Source: Phallusia fumigata
Lineage: Eukaryota > Chordata > Ascidiacea > Phlebobranchia > Ascidiidae
Assembly (NCBI GenBank): GCA_008931825.1
Contig: QXVZ01006928.1
Location: 62,001 to 126,000, forward strand
Direction: 5' to 3'
DNA: 64,000 nt
A program made the translations under genes and the position numbers. Below are positions 14,662-27,800 of the stretch, piece after piece (position 1 is the stretch's first letter; every line of letters begins with the position of its first letter). The notes below the pieces were generated by a model, which had not been told where the DNA came from, did no database searches, and worked only from the letters and a program-made list of their open reading frames with translations.

Positions 14662-16279
14662 GATAAGACCTAATCCTGCAACTTAAATACTTGCAAACCT
14701 TGTTATATTGAAAAATACATACACAAGTTTCGGTGCACGACTTTGCACGCTTTAAGCCGGTTGACAAACCAGATTTGTGCAGCCAACTGTATCAAACAAA
14801 AACAACAACAAAATAACAAACTTCTTCGAACATAGGCTTGCATAAGCAACAACGCAACAAGCAGCTAACTACAGCTGTCCGCAAAGCGATGCGAGTGCAT
14901 AGGAACCCACCAACACAACAAGGCAGCAACTCACCGCTAAACACAATGCGACGCGAGCTTCGTTCTTTTCCGGCCTTGTTCCATCTGTGTTCGTTCAGCC
15001 GTGACCACCAGTTTCGCTTGACTAAACACACTGCTGATAGATATGATGTCGGTGTGCCATCCGGTTAAATATTTCTTCTGCGGGACTTCAGTGGTTTTAG
15101 GATTTTCCCAGTTGTTTTCTTGCTAACCTTAAAAACTTTGATTTTCATAAACCACATATTTGGATAAATCTTGGGTCAATTGAAACCAGTAATGTTGCTC
15201 AAGCCCTATGGCATTCGTTAATATAAGACAAGTGTGTGCCAGGAACGCAATGTTGGGATGGGGTCGTGTTAACACATGGGATTGATGGAAACCTTTTTCT
15301 CAGGCCATAGGAGCATCCAACTCAAAAGCTTATTTGTGTCTATAGTCAACGTAGTTACAAGGTAAAAATGTGAAACACAAATGTGAATTTGTTTGGTAAT
15401 TGTATTTTTTGCTGTAAAATTATAAACGATTGCTGTTTCACCCTGTGTCCCAGCTGACTCCTAGGCAGACTTCAACAGCTGATTTGCACAATTTCCAAAC
15501 AATAAAATATTTTATTGCAACCTTTGTGAATTATAGGAGAAAAGACAACAGAATAATTAAATTAAACAGTGAATTTATGATTAAGACGCTTGAAATCAAA
15601 CAAATCAAGACATTGTTGGGCACTTCTAAAAACACAAAAACTTACAGAACTGCTCCTAATGTAAGTTTTGTTATAACTTAGAAGCAGGTTGGCTATAAAA
15701 TATATTCACTTATTGTTTTCCAAACAAAAGCAAACTTGCATAGTATATAAAGTGCAAGCACAAAAAAAAGAGGGCTGAACAAAAAGCCAAAAAAATTTGG
15801 TAATTTGCTTTAAGAGTCACAGTTGTAATTACGAAGTGCATTTAAAACAGTGTTTCTTAAATTTTTTTACACCGCCTCCCCTCCCCCCACCCCAACAAAA
15901 CGAATTTATTGACAATATCAGTGCGATATTAAGGCTTATGCAATAACACCAGCTTATCAATATTGTCTGAAGTGATATATGACGAATTTGACTTGTCATT
16001 GTATTCTGTCCAATTTTCTCTTGGCGCCCCCTGTTGATAGAAAACAGTCCATGTTAGGAACCAATGACATAAACCACATACTCAACCCCACCACACTAAA
16101 CCACTGGAGTGGTATGTTTCATTTCGGATATCAGCGATATTTTGCTGACTAAAAGCGAACAGGAGTATTATAAATTTCCACAACTATCATCCCTCAAGTG
16201 TCACAAGTAAAACAATTGTTTCACCACAGTGTTGCAGCCATCACCAGTCCACATGTACCATATCAAAATAGTGATATTT
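14662..16279. other. Intergenic between EOGT and NUDT16
   Basis: About 1.6 kb, AT-rich. Apart from the possible EOGT leader exon it holds no convincing gene. A dispersed repeat is visible near 15,910-15,980 (AATATCAGTGCGATATT... CTTATCAATATTGT). A diverged relative lies at about 29,440-29,500, so this is a repeated sequence family rather than unique DNA. Confidence 0.5.
14935..15065 (-). other. Possible 5' UTR exon of EOGT
   Basis: On the minus strand a GC-richer block ends in a good splice donor (AGCG|gtgagt, boundary near 14,935). It lies 270 bases upstream of the EOGT start codon. An open frame across it has no recognisable domain, so an untranslated first exon is more likely than a separate gene. 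This is inference only; a 5' end of transcripts near 15.05 kb would be expected. Confidence 0.3.
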
Positions 16280-18637
<2,358 letters not shown>

Positions 18638-19734
18638 CTCTAAACTTTTGAAATTACCAAATCATTTTTGTCTAGACCTAATTATCACCACATCTGCAAA
18701 GAAGAAAGCAAAATAAAAGATTGTTAAAACAAATTAAACTGGTGACATGATTGTCAAACTGACAAAATACTTTAGGCATGACAACATTATAGTCACAACA
18801 ACTGCAAGGGGAATGCAAATACAGGGATTGTTAACAGCAAAATATTGAACAAACCACTTTGTATCTGGGAAACCATTTTAGGTTGATGTTAACATATAAG
18901 TTGCAAAATGTGTCTGGTGTTGTGCAAACTGGTACAGAATGTTCCACTTTGGCATGCGATTTAAAGTCACAATGATTCGAGCATGTAATCCTTCCAGACA
19001 CAAATAAGTGTTGATAAAGTTTGCTGAGAATAAACAGCTTTTTGCACTGACTTTGTGGATAATTGAAATAGTTGAAATTGAAATATATAGTTTTTATGGT
19101 ACATTCTATGGCTTTGCTTAAAAAATTAACTCACAATGTGTGATGAAATTATCAAGTTTACAGATAAACAATAAAAGCATCAGAAAAATCATAACATTAA
19201 AAACAGTCTGTTTACACCACAATGATTTAAAAACACCAGAATTATTTTCCAAAAATAAACACAAAAACATAAAAAGCATCTTAAATATGTCATATGACAA
19301 CCACAAGGATCTGTGCTGCACAATTTCACATTTCAAACTTCTGGTAAAATCTAAGCATTGGTATGTGTGATACAGATCACATACAAATATTGGAATGCAA
19401 AAAGAGCAAAATTTGTGAAGAATATATTTTGGCGAAAGTCTAAAAAGTGCACCAACATAAATGAAAAGTAAAATAATTAAAAAATTTAAAAGGAAACAGC
19501 AAATAAGTGTACATATTTTTTTGGAAGGGGTTTTGTACATGAGCTACTGCAGTGTATAGATGCACAGATAGTTTGCGGGGTTTAAGATGGTAATTTTGTT
19601 AGAAATGAATACTTTAACAAACATAAACTTCTTAAATTATTGACCTGTCAACCTTACCATTGCTAAGCAACCCAGCCACTGTGCACATATACACTGGGGT
19701 CACTGAAGAAATAAAGTATCAGTGCAAACATGTT
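18638..19734. other. Intergenic between NUDT16 and KIDINS220
   Basis: About 1.1 kb of AT-rich, CpG-poor sequence containing the NUDT16 5' flank and the KIDINS220 3' UTR. A 140-codon minus-strand frame at 19,118-19,540 is low in complexity, rich in F, L and C, and overlaps a plus-strand frame. It is not supported as a gene. Confidence 0.5.
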
Positions 19735-22700
19735 TCAGTTTGCGTTGATGTCAAACTGTCGATTGATCAGAGGTTCATTTTCTGGATCTGAAGTTGATGG
19801 TAGAACGGATGAATTGTCATTCATGTTTGTTAATTGCTCAGTTGAAAGTGCATTGCGGTTTTGTAGTCGTAAATACTCTTTGAAAGCCTCATCATAAGCA
19901 GATCTGTCGCTTAAAGACAGTGCATTAAACTCAGTCATGTCATCCATGTCGGGGCTGGATAAAAACTTTTTCCCGTCCGATTGAGACTTTGGCTCGCTCA
20001 CATTAATTGATGACAAAGAGAGTGCCTTGGTCGACTGATGAACTTTCGATTCCATGATAAACTTGCGAATTAGGCACCAATCACCGAAAGGGGCTTTTAG
20101 TTCCTTCTTCAACTCTTCCAAATCGCACGAAACTATTGCTAGACCATGGAAATTGTTACGACGTATAAATGCATCGTAATGTGGAAAGTTGTGGGAATTT
20201 AGACCAGGGATTGCCTTGAATCTCAAACAAACTTCATCAACCGACCAACTGGTAACTGGAATTTCACTGTAGGATGCCGTGCTGGTCATAGACATGCTAT
20301 CACTCCTGACGTCGTTTCTCTGAATATTCGCAGAAAGGTCGGAAAAGTTGGGAACATACTCCTTAAGTTTTGGGTCCAAGTTCATTGCGGTCTCAGCAAA
20401 GTTTTTCAAATCCCGAACAGTTAGGGTAAAACATTTTGATGTCACAAATCCTTGTAATGCATAAACACTCGCATTGTCACTTGCATGGTTGCTTGACAAC
20501 ATGGGGGCGATTTCAAAGTACAGTAGTCTTAGCGGCTTGTTGGCCTCGTATGTTCGTTGGCCGACATTCTCCACTAAACAAGTAGTAGTATACGGCCAAA
20601 GCTCACTAAGAACTATCCAGCAAGAGAGAGAGGGCCACGAAAAATCTTTTCCCTCTGCACGAAGCAGACGAGCTGAAAACGAAATGATACTGGCTGTTCG
20701 TTTTACTAGTTGTGGGTTGATAAGTTCAAGTCGTTCATCAGTTGTAAGCCATCGTGTTAAGTCAAAGCTCTTTGTGTTTCTACCTTGGTGTTCAAGGGAA
20801 AAGTCACATTCCTGGCGATCATGGACTGGTGTTAAAACCCCATTTTTCACCGTCATCTTCTTGTTTTGCCGATGTTTTCTTTCAGAGAAGAACAATGGCA
20901 ACTGGATGACGCTGTGTGAAAAGTTGATTTTTAGTTGTGGGTTGCCGTTGTGGATTGATGCTTGCTGCACAGCAGAAGCAAGAAGATGGTAATCTGCTGC
21001 CAGAAGCGTAATAATTGGATTCATATCAAAACTTTTGCGGAGTGTTTCCATTACCTCGATCAGGTTATTGATGTCACGACATTCTAAACAATCAAGCAGG
21101 ACACAAAGCCTCGTGTTTGTCCCCATAATTGCATCAATCTGTCCAAGGGCATGACAGATTTGCACCATCTGAGTTTTCATTGGTCGCGAAGTCTTCTTCA
21201 GTTTTTGTTGAAGGGATTTTGGTGAGAGCAGTAAAGATGCCATCACATTCGACATCATCGACAGCGACACTAAAAGCAAACCAGCAGATACAGATGATGT
21301 GATGTAGATAATAATCACGGGATTCAGAAAATCTTCTATATTCAGTGAAGGGTTTGGTCCGTACACAGCTATGACAAGTATCAGTGTGCAAGATATACTG
21401 CACAAAAATAGAATAAACCAGAATAAAGTGGGAATGCAGCAAAATTTTCTAAACAACCAGCGGAAGGCTAAATCTGGGAAAATCTTGTCGTTAAATCCTC
21501 GCGATAATCGAAATGCAACTCTTCCAACCTTCCGTTCGATTGCTTCAGTGACAATCATCAACAAGTCAGCAATACTGGTTGTTGTGTTGGAGGGTGAGAG
21601 GCTTGTGCCTGTTGCAAATATAAACCTTACTTTTTGTTTTGCTGAGTCGCTGCGGTGGTAAGACGCAAAACATATTTTCATGACAAGTTTCATGTAAAAT
21701 TCTTTTTCTTGCAAACTATAAAGAATCCTCATAGCCCATGGCCATTTTGCTTTGTAACTGCCAACATAGAGGAACAGAATTGCAAGATACGGCAAAATGA
21801 ACATGGCTAGAGCAGTTGCAATGCCTCCACTTGGTGATCCAAATGTGAGATATCCAACAAATAATCCAAAGAATGTGGACAGAAAAGCCACAATGAAGAA
21901 AGTGATCCAGGATAGTTTGTACTTCCTCGCTGTTTGACTCCCAACAAACAATCGAATCTGGTTCTTGACCTTGTTGAGCAATATCGATACAGTGCTACCC
22001 CATGTGGAAAAAAGGCCTACACATATCGGAGTTTCAAAGCCGGGATCCGAAAGCATGTCTGCCATTGCTGATGAATAGACATCATAACTAGAACTGTCCG
22101 ACATGGAAGCGGTCGAAAAACCTTTAAGACCGAACAGAGTAGGAAGCAATTGCTTTCTGTTTTGATTGTCCAAGTCATAAGCAGTTTCACCAAACTTGTT
22201 GGAGCGATACATGTATTGAGCATTTCGGGGGTCTTGGAGTAGAAGTTCTAACATTTGGACGTTCTGTGCTCGTATAGCCGAATGAATTGGGGAGTCGTGG
22301 TTTTTGTCTGTTGCTGCAACTGAGGCACCATGATTGAGAAGGATTTTAGCAATTCCAAAGTTTCCTTCTTTAACTGTTCTCACCAACGGTGTCTCGTGGT
22401 CGCTGTTGCGGACATCAATATTCGGATTGCAAGCAAGCAGTTCCTTCACAATAGGGACATGTCCCATCTCACAGGCAAAGTGCAGTGCTGTCTTTCCATC
22501 TTTCCCTTTCAAGTCGATATCAGCAAATTTAGACAACAAGATTTTCACACAACCTTGATGGCCATGCTTTGTAGCTTTTATAAGGGCTGTGTCACCATGG
22601 TGATCTGCCAAATTCAGGAATGCACCTCTGTCCAACAAAAGTCGAATCACTTCTTCTTCTCCGAGCTTCGCAGCAAGACTTAAGGCTGTATGGCCGTCGC

Positions 22701-23424
22701 GATCAGTTTGGTTTACATTTAACTTCATGTTTTCAAGCAAAGTCTCCACACAGTCCAGATGTTTTCCCTTCAAAGCACTCAGCAAGCAATTTGAACCATT
22801 CCCACCAACTATGTTTGGATCAGCGTGATGCCGAAGCAAACACTGAACGCTTTTAACCGAACCTTGTCGAGCTGTCCACAGCAAGGATGTGTTACCGAAT
22901 TTATCAGTGTGGTTTACTTTGGCACCTTTCGCACAAAGCATTTCCACAATCGTATTAAAACCTCTGCCAGCTGCCCACAATAAGCTTGTCATATTGTAGT
23001 TTACTGTTACATGGACATTTGCCCCTTCTTCCAACAGAAACTGAACAATGCTTGTATGTCCCTTGTATGATGCCCATACCAACGACGTCCAGCCATTTTT
23101 GTCAGCAAGTTCAATGTTTGAACGCTTTTCAACCAAAACTCTGACAATTTCATAATGTCCACTTCTGCTGGCAGCAATTAATGGAGTGAAATCGTCAACA
23201 TCTCGAACAGAAATATTAGCCTCCCTTTCAAGCAGCAACTTTACAACGTCCACATTTCCTTTTTCACAAGCGACATGAAGTGCGGTTTGGTTGAGGTCAT
23301 TTCGCCTCTCGACCAAATCTGGATCCACCAGAAAGTTTTGCAGAGCAACTATGTTTTCCTCTTCTACAAACTGATGAATGTTTACATTCAGTTCTTGCAG
23401 TTCGATAACACTTGATGCCATCAT
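19735..23424 (-). CDS. KIDINS220: KIDINS220/ARMS ankyrin-repeat membrane scaffold, single exon
   Basis: Transmembrane scaffold that couples neurotrophin, ephrin and other receptors to MAPK and cytoskeletal signalling. One open frame of 1229 codons. Residues about 40-430 hold roughly twelve ankyrin repeats (TALHVACEKGNVDVVKLLL and similar). A KAP-type P-loop NTPase domain follows, with membrane helices at about 505-527 and 533-555 and a second pair near 660-735. The Walker B-like strand LCVLLDCLE and the family motifs SVIQLPLFFSER, SFDLTRWL, LLRAEGKDFSW and NLDPKLKEY are present. A SAM-like domain lies near 1060-1125 (FGDWCLIRKFIMES). AYDEAFKEYL matches a conserved C-terminal block. The protein is much shorter than human (about 1770 aa) and lacks its long tail and PDZ-binding end. 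The Walker A site reads WGSTVS (475-480) where human has WGSGKS. Absence of introns is unusual for this gene. Confidence 0.95.
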   Translation of the reverse strand: MMASSVIELQELNVNIHQFVEEENIVALQNFLVDPDLVERRNDLNQTALHVACEKGNVDVVKLLLEREANISVRDVDDFTPLIAASRSGHYEIVRVLVEKRSNIELADKNGWTSLVWASYKGHTSIVQFLLEEGANVHVTVNYNMTSLLWAAGRGFNTIVEMLCAKGAKVNHTDKFGNTSLLWTARQGSVKSVQCLLRHHADPNIVGGNGSNCLLSALKGKHLDCVETLLENMKLNVNQTDRDGHTALSLAAKLGEEEVIRLLLDRGAFLNLADHHGDTALIKATKHGHQGCVKILLSKFADIDLKGKDGKTALHFACEMGHVPIVKELLACNPNIDVRNSDHETPLVRTVKEGNFGIAKILLNHGASVAATDKNHDSPIHSAIRAQNVQMLELLLQDPRNAQYMYRSNKFGETAYDLDNQNRKQLLPTLFGLKGFSTASMSDSSSYDVYSSAMADMLSDPGFETPICVGLFSTWGSTVSILLNKVKNQIRLFVGSQTARKYKLSWITFFIVAFLSTFFGLFVGYLTFGSPSGGIATALAMFILPYLAILFLYVGSYKAKWPWAMRILYSLQEKEFYMKLVMKICFASYHRSDSAKQKVRFIFATGTSLSPSNTTTSIADLLMIVTEAIERKVGRVAFRLSRGFNDKIFPDLAFRWLFRKFCCIPTLFWFILFLCSISCTLILVIAVYGPNPSLNIEDFLNPVIIIYITSSVSAGLLLVSLSMMSNVMASLLLSPKSLQQKLKKTSRPMKTQMVQICHALGQIDAIMGTNTRLCVLLDCLECRDINNLIEVMETLRKSFDMNPIITLLAADYHLLASAVQQASIHNGNPQLKINFSHSVIQLPLFFSERKHRQNKKMTVKNGVLTPVHDRQECDFSLEHQGRNTKSFDLTRWLTTDERLELINPQLVKRTASIISFSARLLRAEGKDFSWPSLSCWIVLSELWPYTTTCLVENVGQRTYEANKPLRLLYFEIAPMLSSNHASDNASVYALQGFVTSKCFTLTVRDLKNFAETAMNLDPKLKEYVPNFSDLSANIQRNDVRSDSMSMTSTASYSEIPVTSWSVDEVCLRFKAIPGLNSHNFPHYDAFIRRNNFHGLAIVSCDLEELKKELKAPFGDWCLIRKFIMESKVHQSTKALSLSSINVSEPKSQSDGKKFLSSPDMDDMTEFNALSLSDRSAYDEAFKEYLRLQNRNALSTEQLTNMNDNSSVLPSTSDPENEPLINRQFDINAN

Positions 23425-24858
23425 CAGACAAGTGTTGTGTTAAATTTTATAGGTGCATTAGCAACATCTGAAATAAGTAACCCAAACTTAGTTTAACATC
23501 CTGACATGGAAAATTACAATTTTTAAAGTTGAAACTTTGTTGCATTTTTGGCTAAATTTTTGCACACTTCAACGAGCTGCAGAGATGATGTTTATTACTC
23601 AATCTACAAACTAACTGTCTTATGGCAGTCTAAAAAATTTGCAGAAAGTCCATTGATAAACCAATCAACATGAAAACAAGATAATCTGCATTGGAAAATT
23701 GTAAACCCCACATATTTTTTAATGACTAATATATTATCCTCAAAATATACAATTATTTAAATCGCACTGCAACTGACAATCCAGTCTGCAGAGTATGGCA
23801 GCTGCACGCGCGAGTTGTTTTTAAAATATTTTTTTGCACGCCAATTTTTTTTGACTGCACGCGGATTTTTTTCTTTGCACGCGAAGGTAAAAACATAAAA
23901 CAATCTTTAAATAACAGCTAAAATACTATTAACGCGGAGCTTTTTATATTCACGGCGAGTCGTGTGTTTTCACACTGATTCAGGATATTTTTCGACATAT
24001 AAAGGGATACAATTGTAAAGTGGTCTAGATTGGCAGGGATTCTGCTTGTTTTGTTGTTACTTTGCAAATATATTTGCACCAAAGACATTTTATTGCCCTG
24101 CCTAGTCATCTTTGTCACTTGTGTTGCACGCGGGCTTGTTGGTCTTGCACGCGGACTTGTGGGTCGTGCACGCGCGCACGCGGGACATTTCGGTCCTGCA
24201 CGCCCGAGATCTCGTCGGGAACTGCCATATTCTGCAGACTGGCTGACAATCAGTGTGTATTTCATTTCTAGTTGTTTTTAATTGATTTGACACATAGTTG
24301 TAATTTTTTTAAATTTTAGTGCTGCTTGCATTATTCACATAAATTCCTGACTGTAATTCCTCAACTTTAAATCTTGTCTCCAATACGTCGACAGCAATTA
24401 ATAATGACAAATCAATATTAAACAGCGTTTATCAATTATTAAATTTATTTCCTGAAAAGCTTCTGGATAAACATTAATTACAAATCTAATTTGTACCGAC
24501 ACAACTTCCTTACAACACTGACTTAATGTTGCTATGAGCTTAAAACGCACATAGCTTTGCACTGACCGGAGAATGAATGCAACAATTTCGACACAACTTT
24601 TGTTTTCATCCTAAAAACTTTTGCGAAGTCATATATTTTCGCTCATCGGACTAAACAGCGCCAGAGGCGGTAAGGTTAAAAAACAACAAAATAATGACGC
24701 AAACAATTATTTTGTCAACACTATTGGTTTTAAGTTGTCGTTTGAATGTGTTTTGGTAAATGTGCCCAAAATATGTGTTTTTTCACAGGGGTAGATATGT
24801 CGAAGGTTTTAACAAAATATGTTTATTCATTTAAATTTCTACCAAACAATCTATGTGT
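23425..24858. other. Intergenic between KIDINS220 and galaxin-like gene 1
   Basis: About 1.4 kb with the KIDINS220 5' flank and the galaxin-like 3' flank. It is dominated by an inverted-repeat element (listed separately). Frames of 60-115 codons at 23.9-24.3 kb are read through the GCACGCG arrays of that element and are not genes. Confidence 0.6.
23781..24242. mobile_element. Non-autonomous TIR element with subterminal GCACGCG arrays
   Basis: Left end CCAGTCTGCAGAGTATGGCAG (23,781-23,801) pairs with the complement of the right end CTGCCATATTCTGCAGACTGG (24,222-24,242), with one mismatch in 21. Partial complementarity extends outward (CTGACAAT on one side, ATTGTCAG on the other). Just inside each end are several copies of TGCACGCG (about 23,802-23,882 and 24,123-24,205). 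The middle is AT-rich. Terminal inverted repeats with clustered subterminal motifs fit a cut-and-paste transposon derivative, the motifs being possible transposase-binding sites. There is no transposase frame. A family name is not assigned. Confidence 0.6.
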
Positions 24859-27800
24859 TTATAGTTCGTAAGTCTCGCATGTGACATCGGTCCTCCTGTT
24901 GCGTGCGTAGATCCGGTCATTGCAACATCTCTGTGGTCCCTTGTACATACAGGTGCTACCACAACACTCTGCTCTCTGCCAGGGAACAACGTCGCCAATC
25001 TGGAATCAAAACAAATGCAGTTTGGATGCAGCCGACAACCAATTTTTCTCCTTAAATGTAAAAAAGCTGGTTTTGAACAAGCATTAAGCTTTAAAGTTTA
25101 TGCCAAATCGTTTTTTGGCGTCCAGGTAGGCTGACCGTGTTTAAAGCGGAATCGGCGTATGGTTAAAACCGCTTTACAGATGCAAAACTATACAGATTAC
25201 CACACGAAACCAGAAGTTCTCAATTGTAATGTTTTGGAGCTCATTTAAAAACATAACTGCCAGAGAGCTTGTATGTAGTGACTAAACTGTAATGCAAACG
25301 TTTCAACAATCGCTGTTGGCACCAAGGATGACAGTGGGGTAAGTATTAAGTTTACAACGTATCTCGTTGCGAAGAGCGTATACCCCCGCACCACGTCGCC
25401 ATCCACGGCATACGCTTTCTGGCAGTTATTTTTTCAATTAGGCTATAACGTTCTTGACTTGTGTGTTCTTTTTAGCTTACATTTTGCAAAACATCCTGGC
25501 AGCAAATTTGTTTTGTTCTGTCGTACACGAACCCAGCACAACAACCAGTTTCATCGAATGTTTTCCGCTGCAGGATTCCGTTGCAACAGAAATCGATGCT
25601 GGAGTTGTAAAGATCTGTTCCGCAACATTTCGTGCTGTCGCCAAACTCGAAGTCGTGCAACATCGGTTCGCTGTCGCCCTGTAGTCAAACAAACTTCATT
25701 GTCGCAAAATCTTTGAAAAACATAGTAATGCTAATATTTAAAAAGATTTTGAGAAAATATACATTTTTAGGCACATCAAATACATAAAATTAGAAAAAAA
25801 TATTAAAAGGATGAAAACATGTTAATGGTAGACTTTTAATAGGATAACGCATACATGCTCGGCTCTCCAAAAATAAAAATGAAACTCGCAAGGTTGTGGG
25901 TTCTAATCTCATCTCGGACTCGTAAAATATCAGTGACACTGCTCCAACCCAGTGGAACCCGATGGGTTGACCCAAAATGAAGTCAGTTTAAAAAATTAAA
26001 ATTAAAATTGATCCAACAGAAGTGCAATAAGGCAGGTAGCTTGACGGGGGACTGATTATGAGAATAACGTTCCAGCCTACCAAGGATAAATTGAAACAAA
26101 CAATAATTGCGTTATGAATTTCACTCTCCCACCTCTCCTTCGCAGCAAAGTTGTTCGTCTGTCTGATACATCACTGCTCCACAACATCTGCTCGTCCACC
26201 GGTTCGTCTTGTCGAATATCTGACCCAAACAACACACCTGTGTGTCGTCATTATACACGCCTGTGACGTCACAACACTTCGCCTTGCTGATGTGAATACC
26301 TGTGACGTCACAAATGTCGAGATGGAGATATATGAAGTGAAATGGTAACTTTGCAATTTCTGGTTTATACTTATATTGTAAAAGTCCCAGCAGTTTAAGG
26401 TATTTGTTTACAGGTAGACTAAACAAACCGTTTCACTTTTACCTTCTGGAACGGTCATGTTGGTCCCAAGGCAGCAGAGTTCGGTTTTCTTATCGTAAGG
26501 ACCGTTCCCGCAGCACGATACCTGGTCGGAATCGTTTGGATTCGGATAAACAGTTGAACCGCAACAAGTGTGAGTCCTCGCGTCGAATCCAACATCCACG
26601 CAACATGATGGGTAACTGTGACGTAACAACATGTAACAATGCATCGTCACTATCCGCTAAATGGGTTAACTGTAGGACGTAATTAAAAGTTAAACTATGA
26701 CGTCAACGACTTCAAAATCATTTGAATTCAAATTGACGTCGACAAATTTCGTCATTCGCCAGAAGGGTAATTACATTGGATTGTTCCAGATAATCGACAC
26801 TAGATGGCGCCATGTTGCAATGGGTTACCTGTATTTCCCGTACACCCTCTCCCCGCAGCAGATCGTCCCCCCTTCTACGTCATAACCCTCACCCCCACAG
26901 CAGCGGGGGGACTTGAAGGGGCCGAAGGGGCCGTTCTCGCAGCACACCGAAGTTCTTTCGTCATCATCGGGGCTCACGGGGAAGTACGCGTTGCCCCGGC
27001 AACAACTGTCACCTGGGCGACATAGCAATGTGCTTATTCTCACACGGCTTGAAAAAAGTTTTGGTTCACATCCCATTTTAAACGGTGTTGATGGGAAGAT
27101 ACAACCCAACACTTGTGTGAAAACCGTTTTACGTTTCGACAAACTCTGTTGTCATCAACACCTTTCCTGATTATGACATCACGAAACGTAGAAAATGTTT
27201 TACACACAGTGTTGCGTTGCATCTCCTCATTGATAAAAGTCATTTCAAAATTTCGACGCACCCAATAGTTTTTCTGAAATCCTGAGGTCGCAGCAGATGG
27301 CAGTGTCGGCAAAGTAGGGCTGGGTTCCACAGCAGGTGTCGCCCTGGGAAAGAAGACCAAGAACTCCCCTGGAAAAAAAAAGTTTATTCACGAAATTCAC
27401 GGATACTTAAAACTTGTGGTCTTAAGCAGCTCATGTATTTATTTGTCGAAAAAGTGCACAAGTCTCTTAGGTACCAGCGGTCCGCTCGGTACCATCTAGG
27501 GTGCAAGGTTATGAAATTTAGTTATTTAACAAATCGTCATACTCGCAGCAGATGAGGCCACCGTCGTCCTTGTAATAAAAATCATCACCACAACACGTGT
27601 CACCGCCGCTGCTCTCTGATTGGTAGACCTGGTCGTTGCAACAAAACGAACCTACCAATCAAAACACGACACGTAAGCAGAACACGGCCGAGCCGATACA
27701 AAATTTAAATTCTTTCCGCTGATTTCCCGCCAACCTTTATCGGGGAAGAAAGCGAATGTCGCGCAGCACTCCGTTCCCTCAGTTTCCCGGTTGAGCAGGT

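Noticed and set aside
19118-19540. 140-codon minus-strand frame near KIDINS220
   Set aside because: Low-complexity AT-rich composition, no domain, and open on both strands.
20474-20992. 172-codon plus-strand frame
   Set aside because: Antisense shadow of the KIDINS220 exon, with no domain or splice structure of its own.
23918-24281. Arg/Ala-rich frames on both strands
   Set aside because: Created by GCACGCG motif arrays inside a TIR element.
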